Below are positions 21,381 to 33,159 of a DNA stretch of 64,000 bases, one piece after another. Both the position numbers and the translations under genes were made by a program. The stretch's first letter is position 1; the number at the start of each line of letters is the position of its first letter. The notes below the pieces were generated by a model. The model saw nothing but the letters and a program-made list of their open reading frames with translations, had not been told where the DNA came from and did no database searches. Source of the DNA: Plasmopara viticola (Eukaryota > Oomycota > Peronosporomycetes > Peronosporales > Peronosporaceae); NCBI GenBank assembly GCA_001695595.3, contig MBPM02000005.1, forward strand, positions 1,736,001-1,800,000. The letters are read 5' to 3'.

Positions 21381-21587
21381 CTACCACCGTCTCACGTCGA
21401 CTTTCGTGGGCACAACCGTCCGGCGCAACGATTGCTGGCAGGTCGGAGCAAAGTCATAGACAGGGCAAGCACCTTGGCTATCCTTAAAGGCGCTCACGCA
21501 CGCCATCGGCGCTATTAGCGATAGTATCACGACTAGCATCACGAATGCAACCAGACACGTCGAATGAGAGGAGAAGGGGAGCCTCAT
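21381..21587 (-). CDS. Small predicted secreted protein
   Basis: ATG at 21587, 68 codons, TAG at 21381-21383. It opens with a clear signal-peptide-like segment: polar start MRLPFSSHS, then a long hydrophobic core (LVAFVMLVVILSLIAPM) and small residues VSA near position 33. The mature part is short (about 35 residues) with two Cys (ACPVYDFAPTCQQ) and a basic C-terminus. Small secreted Cys-containing peptides are typical oomycete apoplastic proteins, but I recognise no family motif (no RxLR). A downstream exon is possible: GTAAGA occurs just past the stop and a Cys-containing ORF lies at 21150-21332. Transcribed divergently from the Myb gene with 218 bp between the starts. Confidence 0.5.
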   Translation of the reverse strand: MRLPFSSHSTCLVAFVMLVVILSLIAPMACVSAFKDSQGACPVYDFAPTCQQSLRRTVVPTKVDVRRW

Positions 21588-21805
21588 TTCCAGCTGCTCA
21601 CTCTATATTTTGAGTACTAAAGGCGCTTAATCCATTTGAAGTTCTAAAAGGCTCTTGTCGACTATCAACCAGTCGCCGACTTTGCGACGACATTTTTCGT
21701 CTTGCAGTTGTCGGGAGAAGCCAGATTATTGAATTTCTCGGTAGAAAACCCGTGGTAGCAAGCCTTTCACGTCGCCAGAAGTAAAGAAATCCATCGATTA
21801 GCCAT

Positions 21806-22813
21806 ATGGTGGAGCAGCAACTAGCGCGTGTTTGTGACCACCGGAGGAGAAGCAGCACGGAGGCGAAGAAGGTTGAGCAAAATAGCATCCGATGCGACAA
21901 TCTCGGAGCTTCACCCATCCCTGAGCTTGACCGGAAGGATCTTTTGATCGTCAAGGACGGAACGATTCGTGTTGCCGAATCTCTCGACTGCGAGCAGCAA
22001 GACTATGGCACGAATGGAAGGAAAAGGGTTACGGCGTCTGGTACATGGACCAAGGACGAGCACGATCGCTTTCTGCGTGCAATGACAAAATTTCCAAAAG
22101 GGCCATGGAAGGTCATTGCCGAGATGGTGGCTACCCGCACAGTGCGTCAAACGCAGACGCATGCACAAAAGTACCGCGAAAAGATTGCGCGACGCCTTCG
22201 TGGACTTCGGAACCGCAACGGTACCCTACAGACCCCAAGACTGTCATTTCAACCTCCCTACACTAGTGCGCATACGCGTGTATACCAACATGCCCCTCAC
22301 GACGGATACGTAACCCCAAGTGTGGCTCATCTGGTGGCTGCACCAATGCGAGTGCTCCCTTCAGCTCAAACTTCTTTTCTGCCAACCCTTCCTCGTTCTC
22401 GATCGTCATTTGCGACCACGTACCCCTCCACCCCCCACTCGGCTTTATTTGACATGGCGAGCTCGACCTTGAGCCCGCAAAGTACGTCTTTGAGTTCCAA
22501 AGCATTCCTTGGTCAGGCCTCTTGCCCTCCAATGTGGAAAGCCAACCCTGTTGCAGCAATCCCAGACTTTGACGAGTCGATGGATTTTTTAATGAATGTA
22601 TATTCGACAAGTCCACGCCAAATGAACACGATGCCGTCGCAGGAGGGACTCATTGTAACACCCACGGCTTGCAACGCACGTACCCCATTGACGCCGACGC
22701 CGATGATGATGAAGCGACACCCAGGCTCCAAATATCTCCAGCAACCACAACCACAGGATGCCAAGCACCTTCGTCGCATCAACAATTCTTTCGACATGGA
22801 TCGAGGCCTGTAG
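21806..22813 (+). CDS. SHAQKYF-class single-repeat Myb transcription factor
   Basis: 335 residues, one exon, ATG 21806 to TAG 22811-22813. The single Myb/SANT repeat spans about residues 79-130: GTWTKDEHDRFLRAM, then GPWKVIAEMVATRTVRQTQ and the signature THAQKYREK (SHAQKYF in the family). This class binds GATA/I-box-like DNA in plants and is expanded in oomycetes. The rest is Ser/Pro/Thr-rich and probably disordered, with a short acidic/hydrophobic patch (AIPDFDESMDFLMNVY, about residues 250-266) that could act in activation. Nuclear DNA-binding regulator; targets unknown. Neighbours are a divergent secreted peptide and a small membrane protein downstream. Confidence 0.88.
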   Translation: MVEQQLARVCDHRRRSSTEAKKVEQNSIRCDNLGASPIPELDRKDLLIVKDGTIRVAESLDCEQQDYGTNGRKRVTASGTWTKDEHDRFLRAMTKFPKGPWKVIAEMVATRTVRQTQTHAQKYREKIARRLRGLRNRNGTLQTPRLSFQPPYTSAHTRVYQHAPHDGYVTPSVAHLVAAPMRVLPSAQTSFLPTLPRSRSSFATTYPSTPHSALFDMASSTLSPQSTSLSSKAFLGQASCPPMWKANPVAAIPDFDESMDFLMNVYSTSPRQMNTMPSQEGLIVTPTACNARTPLTPTPMMMKRHPGSKYLQQPQPQDAKHLRRINNSFDMDRGL

Positions 22814-23009
22814 ATCGTTTGTACTGTCAATTTTGATGTGAAGCGTTAGTTAATATATTTTCTTATATGTTTTCCTGTTACAAACCCTACAATTTTATTC
22901 ATGATACTATAGTATAGGGCATAGCATTATAGTATACTACGTTTCATTGCGAGCGCTATGTTGCTGTAACGACACGCAACAGCATTAGCACCGCAATCCT
23001 GATCACTGA

Positions 23010-23385
23010 ATGAGCTCCACACCCGCTGGAAACGCGACGGCCGGCCCGCCGCGCCTGACGCTAGAAGAAAAGGTCTGGTTCGATCGACGACGGGATGAAA
23101 TTAATTACTGCTCCGGCGTGGGCGGTGCATTGGGTGCCGCGGTGCTCGCTGGCGTCACGGGTACATGACGTGAATGCATGTCGACTCTTTGCCAGACGTG
23201 CTGCTCATCTCGTTGCAATCGTAGCTCTAGGACCGTTTCCCAAGCGTGTTCAATTCTTTGCCATCGCTGGTGGCGTTTTGATTGGCGGAGGAGTCGGATA
23301 TCTCTATGCGGACACGAAAGCGCTCGAGCGCGTAAAGGACCTGAGCGCCAGCAGCAAGTTGCGCAAACAATACCAGCAAATGTAA
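23010..23385 (+). CDS. Small two-helix membrane protein (one intron)
   Basis: Reading frames join across a 64-bp GT-AG intron at 23161-23224 (GTACATG...TCGTAG) to give 103 residues: exon 1 23010-23160, exon 2 23225-23385. The N-terminus is Pro/Ala/Thr-rich, then LTLEEKVWFDRRRDEINYC, a Gly/Ala-rich helix (VGGALGAAVLAGVTALG) and a second one (FFAIAGGVLIGGGVGYLYAD) with glycine-zipper spacing, then a charged C-terminal helix. Such short glycine-zipper proteins are often in the mitochondrial inner membrane; that location is an inference. Family unknown. Convergent with the V-ATPase gene, 306 bp apart. Confidence 0.65.
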
Positions 23386-23691
23386 GTAAACTTTGACAAT
23401 AAAATAGGAGCAAATTTGCTGATGCTTGCTATGCTTCGAATTGTCACCTTTTATCAAGTGAAATGGAAAGGAAGGCCGCAAAAGCTGCCAAGTAATATTA
23501 AAAAGGCTTTTCGCTTACTGCCATATTGCAATAAGACGTTGGAAAGACCAATAAAATGTAAAGCAAGGCTTATCCTTGCAAAAAAAAACCAAAGCCTAGT
23601 TTAAAGTTCCTGCTCGATCAATCGACTCGTTCAATCACGTCCGGCCGGTCGTCTTCTAGTCCATGCGCGAGGAAAGGCAAGGCGGTCCTGG

Positions 23692-26346
23692 TCAAAGCTG
23701 TTGCGAGTCTTTAATCGTCTGCTTGAATGAAAACGGGTGGAACTTGTGCCCGTCCGCCTTGTAGAATTTGTTTTGAAATTCCACCCAATGCAGCCGAAGC
23801 GCATGGAGGAAACACTCGAGCACATCCATCGCGAGGATCACACCAAACGTCGTGGCGGCAAACACGGCAAAGCCAATGAAAATGGCAATGAACGAGTCGC
23901 TATTGATGGTCGACAACATGGTCTTTTCCCAAAACACGGTCGCTAGTTCCGAGTGCGCAAGACTCAGCGCCCAGAGACGCAAGTACGATGCCGTGTTCGA
24001 GACCATGCCCAAGACAAACTCGATCGTTTCAATGCCTTGATGGATCACGACTTCGCCAAATTCAAACTCTTCGCCGTGGCCGCTCGAGTTACCATGGTGA
24101 TGCGACACAAGTCGCTCTTCTTCGTCCTCCAAGTCAACGTGGTGGTTCACCGACGGGGTTTTACGATCATGTTGCAGCTTCAGATAGAGCGGCTTGACCA
24201 ACAGCATGGCAGGAACAGAGACAAACGCAAGCATCAACAGGGTCTGCTGCGTCTCCAATTGACCATCGTAAAGCGGATCCACCACGTTCCCTGGGGCGAG
24301 CGCAATGTTGATCAACGTGTTCACGAGCGACGGTGGACGACACCCCGTGTGGTCGCCCGCAAAGTTGTACGGACACACTTCGTGCTTCATTCGTTCCGTC
24401 CAATCAATGCTCCACTTCATCACAATCAAGACAATCATGTAGCAAAAGAGCGAGACGGCAAACACAATCTGGGGCACAAACTCAAAGAAAAAGGTCGAGT
24501 AGTCGCGAAAGTACAAAGTGTTCCATCCCTTGAGCAAAATGCCAAACGTCATTTGCACAATGCCAAAAATGACCGAGATTTTCATCTTGAACGAGTTGAA
24601 AAAGAGCAATTCGTTCGACGACGTTTTCCAGATCGGGTCCAGGCCCATGGCGTACACATTGTCACCACTCGACACGTCCGTCGCATTGACGTACGTCATC
24701 TCTCCGTCAATCATATACTCCGCGACACACTTGGTCTCCCGATCGTGGGATTCAAGGCAATCTGGGTACGCAAACTTCGAGCCAAAGAGATTCAAGGGCA
24801 GCGAGAAAAAGTCGTTGTAGATCAAGCCTGCGTAAATGGCAAACGCTCCCATCATAAAGAGCATGTACCGTCCGCCATAGATCGACGCCATCATTTCGCC
24901 CATGCTCCCTGGATGTTCCAGTTTTCGTTCCGTGAGGATCAAGTACAGTCCAAAGAGCAAGACACAAAAGCCGTGGCCAATGTCGCCATACATGACGCCA
25001 AAGAGAAATGGAAACGTCACGGCAGTAAAGACTGATGGGTTCACTTCACGGTATCGAGGACAGCCGTACGTTTCGACAAATGCTTGGAAGGCATCGGTAA
25101 ACTTGTTCGTCTCAAAGTACGTTGGGGGGACTGGCCATGGCGTGGCAACGGTATCCACAAGCGACGGCATGGATTTATCGTCCGCAGCCATGTGCGCTCT
25201 CGTGACGGCACGACGGACATTCCCGAGCGCTTCTTTAATGACCCACCCTTCAGCACGCAACATGCCACTCACGTCGGCTCGAAACATGTTTAACGCATGA
25301 TACGTCGCTTTCTCCTGCAAGACCGTCCATTTCCACGCTTCGAGCGTGTCGGCTAAATCACGACACAATAACACACAACTTTCGCGATTCCGACGCAAAA
25401 TGTGGCTACTCTGATTCAATTCCGCGGCATTGCTTTGAATCAAGTGAGCAATCGCACCGCGGTCTTCCATGGACGGCAGCGAGTACAGTCGCGCATGGAA
25501 CGCGTCGCAAATCTTGCGCAATTTCGTTTCAATAAACGACGATTGAAAGAAAATGACAAACGCGTGTTTCGTCACGGGATGGCCGTTCGTCGGGTCCGCT
25601 AACGGCTCGTCAATGGGGGAAAAGCGCGAAAAGCAATTGCCCCGCGTGGTCCGAAAGATCATGCGTTCAAACTTCAAGCGTTCGTCGGCCGGCACGACGC
25701 CCGTGACGTTCCGAAACCGGAGCGACGACGAGTCTTCATCGACGCTCGTGGCCACGTCTTCAAAGCTATAGCCCGATCGCGACGTGGTCCGAAAACTCCG
25801 CCGGGTTTGCACTTCGGGAACTGGGTGTGGACACATCACATTAGCCAAACCAACATTTTGACAAATAGTATACTATTCCGTACTTTCGATTTCAAAAAAT
25901 TCGCCCGCGCGCTGGATGATCTCTTGGAGCTCTTTGCGTTCATTGTACTCGCGCGTGAGCTTTTCGTGCATGGTATTGAGCTGCAGAAGCTCCTGTTCCT
26001 TGTCCTCGAGTCGTCGTTCCAGTGTATCTAGCGCCCGCGTCGCCGTGTCTTGCGACCCGTACCGAATGTCCGCGGACCCCGCGAGGAAGCGATCGAGACT
26101 GCCCGCGGGCTTGGGCGTGATACTAAACTTTGCGAGCTCAACCTCGAAATACCGCAACTTGCGCTCCATCTCGTCACACCGTTTCACGTAATTCACGTAG
26201 CGACGCTGGAAGGGCGTGAGTTCTGGATTGAGGTCTGTAAACTCCAAGACCCCGAGATCGCCGAGTTTCTGGACACAGTCGTGGGCCGCATCTTCGTTCA
26301 CGATGAGCGAGATGTACTCCATCTCGGCAGAACGGAGCCACTTCAT
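23692..26346 (-). CDS. V-type H+-ATPase 116-kDa subunit a
   Basis: Two exons (26346-25884 and 25820-23692) joined over a 63-bp intron 25821-25883 (GTACGG...CACCCAG), giving 863 residues, the usual length for subunit a. It forms the proton half-channels of the Vo sector and stator contact with V1 in vacuolar and endosomal membranes. The N-terminus KWLRSAEMEYISLIV is the family start; the long cytosolic N-half has coiled coils; the C-half has about eight membrane helices beginning near FPFLFGVMYGDIGHG. Motif TASYLRLWALSLAHSEL carries the essential proton-channel Arg, here about residue 769 (Arg735 in yeast Vph1). Intact and ordinary. The start ATG at 26346 is fixed by the conserved N-terminus. 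Confidence 0.96.
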
Positions 26347-27051
26347 GACTTGACGACGTCTCTTTTTAACAGCGTAAAGGAAGGTTTGGACGATGGGAAA
26401 GACACGATTGGATTCGTACGAACGAGACGCGTCGACGAAGCTCAGTGGGGAGGGGAGCAGGAGTGAAACAAACTAGAGAGATGCCCCAATGCTACGAGCT
26501 AACCTTAGCTCGGTTTTGCGCCTCGTGAACGGCTTTTTATAGCGAAGGGGAAAAGTAGGTTACTTGGCAAGATCGCGTCGGGAGACACTATAGCGAGGGA
26601 ATGGGTACCGTGGACCTTCTTTTTGATTATTGGACTCTGATTAAATAGAAAATTGAGTAATTGGAAGTAATTACTAGTGAATTTGTGATTCAGTCCATGA
26701 CTCCGTCTGACTGCGGCAAGAAAAAGATGCAATGCGAGTGGCAATCACCCTTTACTTCTTATCACTGGACGTTTCGTAGCATAGACGTCCATATTTACTA
26801 AACTTTGGATTGCGGACCGATTGTCATTTTAATCGATTGTTATCATCTGGACGTCAGTTGCTGCTCAACACGCTTCGCGACCACCTGCGAGCGCACCGAT
26901 GCCTTGCAGCATCGGCTTCTGCAAAACATTTTTCATGCGTACTAGTGTTCCTGGTGTAAAGGTCACATTTAATCCTTACGATAGAAGCTTGGCTTGACGC
27001 CTTCTAGAATTTTATACCAGGAACACCAGGCAAAGTAATTTCTAGAAGACG
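26347..27051. other. Upstream region of the V-ATPase gene
   Basis: Pyrimidine-rich on the gene's strand close to the ATG, then AT-rich DNA. Contains the inverted repeat at 26970-27079. The minus ORF 26505-26744 has no protein-like features and was not called. Confidence 0.4.
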
Positions 27052-27079
27052 TCAAGCCAAGCTTCTATCAAAAGTATTA
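26970..27079. repeat. Inverted repeat with ~44-bp arms
   Basis: Arms at about 26970-27013 and 27035-27079 share AGAAGCTTGGCTTGACG and its complement with few mismatches; a nested pair GTGTTCCTGGT (26945-26955) and ACCAGGAACAC (27016-27026) overlaps it. Could form a hairpin or be the ends of a very small MITE. No target duplication was identified. Confidence 0.8.
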
Positions 27080-27546
27080 AATCTAAGTTTTTGTTGCTGA
27101 GTTTTTCTCGGCTGATCGTGTGAACGAATCTTTGGCAGAGGGACAAGAAAAGAGCTCACCACGCAACCCTGCTCGGAAAGCCCCGAAGCAGCTAAAGAAT
27201 GTAGCTTGCCTTCTGCAACACAAATTCTGTGGATGTGTGTCAAACCTGGAACTTCAGTAGAAACGAAAGCTCATGAAGATGTCTCAACATCAATTTGGTT
27301 TTTAACGCTCGAGTCTGATACAATGAGACCGTCGGCGCTCTGTTGTAATTTGTCAACTACTCGTGCCGAGATACCATCTTTGCCGTTAGCACTTGTGAAG
27401 ACCCCAAAAGACACTGGTCCGAAATAAGCAGGTGATAAGAAAGCTTTCTGCCACTGTTCGTTGTATAACAAAAAAAGGTATGCATGTCTTGAATAAGTGA
27501 TGGCATTGATAGCTGCGTGGATGCAGGCTTTCTCCAATATTAACAT
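27052..27546 (-). pseudogene. Hypothetical ORF with one in-frame TGA
   Basis: Minus frame from 27546 (MLILEKACIHAAINAITY) runs to a TGA at 27271-27273 and, in the same frame, stays open to 27052, about 164 codons in all. The first half has QWQKAFLSPAYFGPVSFGVF and a Ser/Asp-rich segment; the second half has VPGLTHIHRICVAEGKLHSL and a basic tail. No family recognised. Either a decayed gene or an ORF that is open by chance. Confidence 0.3.
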
Positions 27547-30500
27547 ATGAATCGTTTAGCTACAAAAATGCATTGAGTTCGTTTGCAAAGGGCTTGGCGT
27601 GAAGCGTACTTGTGCCTATACCGCGCAAGTACGTGAAATGCTTTAAGACAATGTCTATCGATTCTTAAAGTGTTCTCATGCAACGAGTTTGAGGGCATGC
27701 AGATTAAAGCTAAGCACGTTTTGATTGAAAGGGTCTTATGGATCTACCTTATGATCAATTTGTAGCTTAAAAAGCCCCTTATAAATCTCATAGCATACTT
27801 GCATGATCGATAGCTCTTCTAAGCATACACGTAACGGTAGGATCGTAGAGTTCAGGCGAAGCGAGCACATGCTCTTTTCAAAAATCATTACGCATATGTT
27901 TACAGTGTATGTAATGCCTCCACCGTAACATCATATCATACAGTATAGAGTCTATAGTCGCTTGGGAACATAGGACATGGTAGGCAGCTCAGCTTTCCAT
28001 GTCAAAATATATTCAATTGTTTTGTTGCCAACTTCTGAGCAAGCAATCTTTTTTTTTAATTGATAATGAGTTATCCTAAAATTTTATAAAATCTTTCAAT
28101 GATATTTAAAAGAGTTACCTTGTTTCGAACTAGGCTACATCTAATAAGCTCGATACAAACACCTTGCTCAAACCTCTTTACTAAATAAGTGACCTTTGTA
28201 AAAAAAATTGCGCTAGTGGTCTTGTCGACAGATATTCAATACGGTGGTTGCTCTCTAGCACAAAGCGCGTAGTTTGCGTTAATTTGAGCGTTAGTACTGG
28301 GTTTTTTTAAGTGTAAAAAGATTCACGAAGCAGAAGCGAGAGGCACTCCGGTTCTACCTGTCGGCGTTGTAATCTGTGATGCATCTCGAGTCAGCAAGCG
28401 AGTTGCCGCGGCATGTTCTTCTAAATAGACCTATGTACAATATTTAAACGCGAAGTTATCTCACCAGCTTTGTTTAGCAAATTGATTGGCTAAATTCGGT
28501 GGGGCCAAGCGTGAACAATCATTTTTTTCCCTTTTTAACATAAACTGATTGTCGTCCTGCGGGATCAACGGAGACGGCTGAAGGATCTTGCCGACGGTCG
28601 TGTCGAGGATAGACTGTAGCTCTTCTAGCTTCGTGACCCAGAGATCCAGCTACTTGCAAATCCAAATCCTCGTAATCAAGTGCACTCGGTGTGGTTCCAG
28701 CTTCCCCAGACGTTTTCGCAGAGCCAGCTGTTGGTGATACGCCTTTATCGACTCAACCGATCCGTTTACTTTCTGTACAATTGGAGGAGCGCGTTGTGTA
28801 CCTAAATCTCTGTAGGAGCCACGAATAGTCACGTTCTGGTCAACAGCACCACGACCTATGGACCGGCTGGGCATCAGTTGTTGAGAGATCCTGGACCTGG
28901 CGACCTGATTACGTACTGACTTTGCGCCCTTATCGCCCTCTCAAGAACACACAATCTGCCGATTGGGACTTTTGCAGGTGCACGCGGTAACAAACGGTTG
29001 GGTTGACATAGTAGACACGACAGGAGTAGCGCACAGGCGTTTCTACACCGACTGGGACACCGACTTGGACGTTGGCGAAGGGTCGGACCAACAAGTATTA
29101 CCGGATGTCAGGCCCGGTATCAAGAGTGGGTAGATGTAATGTCTTGGTTACAGAAGTGGTTGGTGATTTGATATGTGGTTGGAAAAATGCAGGATGAATT
29201 GATAAAAGTCCATCTTCCCTACGGCTGTGGCGGCGGTCCCTCTAGGAGTACCTAAAGGGAGCTTTGCTGCTACTAATGCATTTCCTACTAGATTTTCGTT
29301 GGTGTGTTGTATGTTCTTGCTTTTTGTTTTTTTGTTGTTCTCTTGTTCTCAATATGCACTTTACACTTCCCCATAGGCACGGCCCCCATTTTAGAACGTG
29401 GGCCTGGTCTGCTTCCACGCGAGCTACCCATGCTTACGTCATGAATGTCTGGTGTTGCAAGACTAGGCCAATATTATGACCCTGCCGACCATCGATATTG
29501 ACATCACCTGAAGGTGGCGCTCCGATGGCCAGCACGCCACGATCATGACAAATAAAGTCTTAGTAAATATTGAAGCTCGCAAACCACTCAGATTGTTACG
29601 CAAAGGGCATTATCGTGGCTTGTACTCGACCTTCGTCGACTTGTTGACAATGTTTAAGTGCATTCAGGTTTGTACGTTTAAGGCTGAATCTGCTGCTTGC
29701 GCATAAGCAATGTGGCCTCATTTATACCATGAGGTCGTTGACTTTGAAAGTCATAATTTGCTTTTCTCTACCGATAAAAAACAGCCAAACATTGAATTTG
29801 AGCCAAATTTGAGATATTAATAATAATGCGGAGCGATGATGACACGAAGAAGGATGGAGAGACTACAAAAGTCAGCAGTTTCATCGAAATTTGGAAATCC
29901 GCGCTTTCATTGGCTACCTTTGAAGTGAAGCGATGCGTAAGCTAGGACTTCGCGTGAACTACAGTAAACAGAAGCACAGTGTTGTAAAAAGCATTTGAGC
30001 AAATTCGCATGGGTTTAGAGTCTATCGATAATCTGCACTAGACGCATTTCAAATTTGTTTTCTTACCAAAGTACAGCACACTATTATTTTGGTCGAAGAG
30101 ACTATTTGTTATGCTACAAACTCGTGAACAACCTCTGTCTTAACCACATGTTTAGTTTTACATAATATATGGACGCATGTTAAGGCGCGTATAGCGTACA
30201 CATCGACAATACAACAGTGAAATTGAATGAGGCGGACTGGTTCTTGGCAGCTTGTACTACCCAAAGCCAACAAAGAGCTGTTGCGCCTTCTACTAAGCCT
30301 AGTACTGCAGCGAATCCATAACGAGGTTCTCGTTTTGGGCCTGTCGTGCGCATGAAATTGATACTGATATCGCAATCTAAAACCTCTCACGATATTTTGC
30401 ATTATTTTAACGTACAGGTTACTTCATCACCAGAAAAGCTCATGCAATTAATTGTTACGACTTATTCTGGGCACTTGCATCTCTGTTGCTTATTTTTTTC

Positions 30501-30690
30501 GCTATCAAGCTGGAATTTTATATTGCAGAACGCTTAAAGCCTTAGATTTTTCTAATATTCTGTACATCTTCAGCGGTGTTGTGGTTTTCGACGTAACGAC
30601 AATGCAAATCAAGACAGTGAGCTGCTGTGAATTTCAGTCGAATGTGCTACACAGCGCTTAAAGCTTCTAAGCTGCTCACTGCCTCTTAAC
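27547..30690. other. Gene-poor AT-rich DNA
   Basis: The only coding-like piece is on the minus strand at about 28520-28775, an acidic low-complexity frame (SGEAGTTPSALDYEDLDLQV) without start or family match, perhaps a gag linker. 29200-29480 and 30100-30400 hold short ORFs of retroelement-like composition, not assignable. The rest shows nothing. Confidence 0.3.
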
Positions 30691-31217
30691 ACATGTGCTC
30701 TGATAATTTTACACTCCGCAATTTGCCAGCTACCCCACAAGTGGACAGAGACAAGCCCAAGCTTGCTCCTCCGCTTCCCCAGTTGTCAAGTCGCCCCGCT
30801 CCGCCCCCCCCGTTCACCGGGGCGTGCCGAGCCTCCACCCCCGCCCCCGCAGTTCGCGTCACTCAGACAGTTAGGCGCCTACAGCTTACTGTAGGCTCAT
30901 CCCTGCTGAGGACAAGAACTAAGTGCGCTAAGTCTTACCGAAAGGTATCGACTAATTCGATTGAACTACATCGTAATGCGATTCACCCACCAGGACGCTA
31001 GGCCGTACTGACGTGAGTCAACGAAAAGTTTAATTCCACGTGGATAGAAGCGAGCATACTTTGTAGGCTGCATTTTCACTGTGTCCGGGTATTGAGGTAC
31101 CTTTTGACTAGTGTTGGCGTAAGTGTTTTTAGACACTAGAGACGCAGTAAGCGCGTCTCCACAGTTTCCTGCGTTCATTCGCAACTAGTGGTTAGTACTC
31201 CACAGTACTCTCCAGCT

Positions 31218-33098
31218 ATGGCGGGCCTTCAACGCGACAAAGCTTTGCGCCAAGCGTGGCACAACACCGCGCCACGGGCCGAACATTTACGCTCTGCTGA
31301 CGCTGTCTTCGAGAAGGCGGGGGCAGCCTTATTGGATACCGACCGGGACCAAGGGGACAAACGCTACGCTTCCCTGGCCGGCGTCCCGCAACAAGTTTCC
31401 CCCTAGCTGCTCTCACCCATATTATTCCCAGCCCGGGAACTAACGCCACCTTCTCGGACACCCCGATAATGACCTCGCTAGGTTCGACTCCACAAAGCGT
31501 CACGTGGACCTCGAATCCGGCAATCTCCGCGACTTCAAGACACTCCGCAACGCTGGGATCAGCTTCCAGTGTACCAACCGGGACCTTCGTGCGAAATTAG
31601 GGGGCGAATCTGTGACCATTTGTGGTCGCAAGTTCAAAATCCAACCGTACTCGAAGTACTCCCATTGGTATTACGTGAATCTACAACGCCTACCCGACGA
31701 CGCAACGGACGGCGTCATCTACGACTGGTTTGCCAATCAAGGCACGCCCCCGGTGTATATTTCACCTGCTCATACCATCGGAGGTCTCCGCTCCCGCAGC
31801 CGACGGGTATACTTCAATCAAAAGTTGCTCCCAGCGTCGGTGATGTTGAGCAAGCGCGTCCCACTTCGCCAAATCCAATTCACTGGACAAGGTTACACTG
31901 TGGTACATCACCGCAACCGTGCCTTCAACAGCGTCGTCCCACCTTTCATCAAGGAATTTCGGGGAAAGGGCCGTCAGGATCGTCAACCTACGCCTACACC
32001 TCCCAGCTCTGACCAAGACGAAACGGGCAGCATACCGCCCGCTTTCGATGACAAGAGCGACAACAGTGATAGCGATGCAATGGTCGATGTCCCCTCGTCA
32101 GAAAGTGAGCCACATAGTGGGGATCAATCTGATGTCGAGTATTCCCAACGCAGCTCTATGGACGGTCTCGAAGGTGCAATCGTAGCCAATCCCAAGCCGA
32201 TTTGGCCCCACGATAGCACTGCCGTCTTCCCTGTTGGCGTAACTATGGCCACGGATCGTACACCGCACCGCATTAAGCGGGCAAAGTGCATGGTCTTCGG
32301 CCCAATTGCAGATCTAGCGGTAGATCTGCGCAGCCCCCCTCCCAAACCGAGTACCCGATGGTAGCATCGATTAACTCGTATGAATGGCTGAGCGATGGTC
32401 AGGATGGACTTATTCCTCCGGACCAGAACCTCATTCTGTGGGATAAGTCAACAAACGCACCGCAGTCCGTAGCCTCCTATGTGGAGCTTTCAGAGACGAC
32501 GGAAGGGGCCATGAATGCGGCGGTTCGACAGAGCAACGTTAAACAAATGTCGCTTCAAGAACTATGCGCAACGATTGAAGACTTTTTGGGCTCATTCTGC
32601 TCGCAAACTGACCCAGATTTGGTGATCACGTCAGTACAAGCTCAACCCGGTCTTCACCGGGTCTTGTTCGACACCATGGCGACGAGCAACTTTCAACATT
32701 TTCGTGCCAAAGCCTTCGGACATGCCGTCCTCCGCGAAATATCCATGCAACCCTGTACACTGGAGGATGAATGCTGTGTGGTTGAGCGGATGTCCACACT
32801 TTATCCAGATCAGCAGGATCTCGATCTTCAGACCGTCCTGGGACAGCTGTGTCCAGACCAGGTGCAATTCTGGCTCAAGCTACGGCTGGCGGAAGCGGAT
32901 CTGGCTCTGCAAATTATTGCACCCAGTATCTACGCAGACCCGCTTAAGCTGAGCGCGCACGGAGAAGGCAGCGTCGGCACTGCCCCACCCACTCTAGTTA
33001 CTATGGGACGACACGACCCTTGCCAACTTGATAATGTCGCCCTTAGTGGACCGCATTTTGGCAGGGCCTTTCTCGGCAGACCTTCGCTCCACGATTGA
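31218..33098 (+). pseudogene. LINE ORF1 (RNA-binding/Gag-like protein), broken
   Basis: Starts in a frame with ATG 31218 (62 codons, stop near 31406), continues in the 31504-32364 frame (286 codons: a folded part with VTICGRKFKIQPYSKYSHWY, then RRVYFNQKLLPASV, and an acidic Ser/Asp-rich tail), then shifts into 32286-33098 (helical, Leu/Gln-rich). ORF1 proteins of this type bind the element RNA; in oomycete Tx1-like elements the N-terminal fold sits ahead of an acidic linker. At least two frameshifts. Confidence 0.65.
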
Positions 33099-33159
33099 TT
33101 TTTAAGAACCCAGGCTACTTCGGTAGCCCCCTCTAGTTCCACCCACCCCTAATGGGAAT

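Noticed and set aside
21806..22616. Minus-strand ORFs opposite the Myb gene
   Set aside because: Overlap the conserved THAQKYR Myb domain in antisense and show no protein features.
23953..25035. A 360-codon plus-strand ORF opposite the V-ATPase gene
   Set aside because: Antisense shadow of a highly conserved subunit a; composition is Arg/His-rich and unstructured.
30740..30860. Pro-rich exon at the start of the LINE
   Set aside because: C-rich 5' region of the retroelement with short, inconsistent frames; no protein can be supported.
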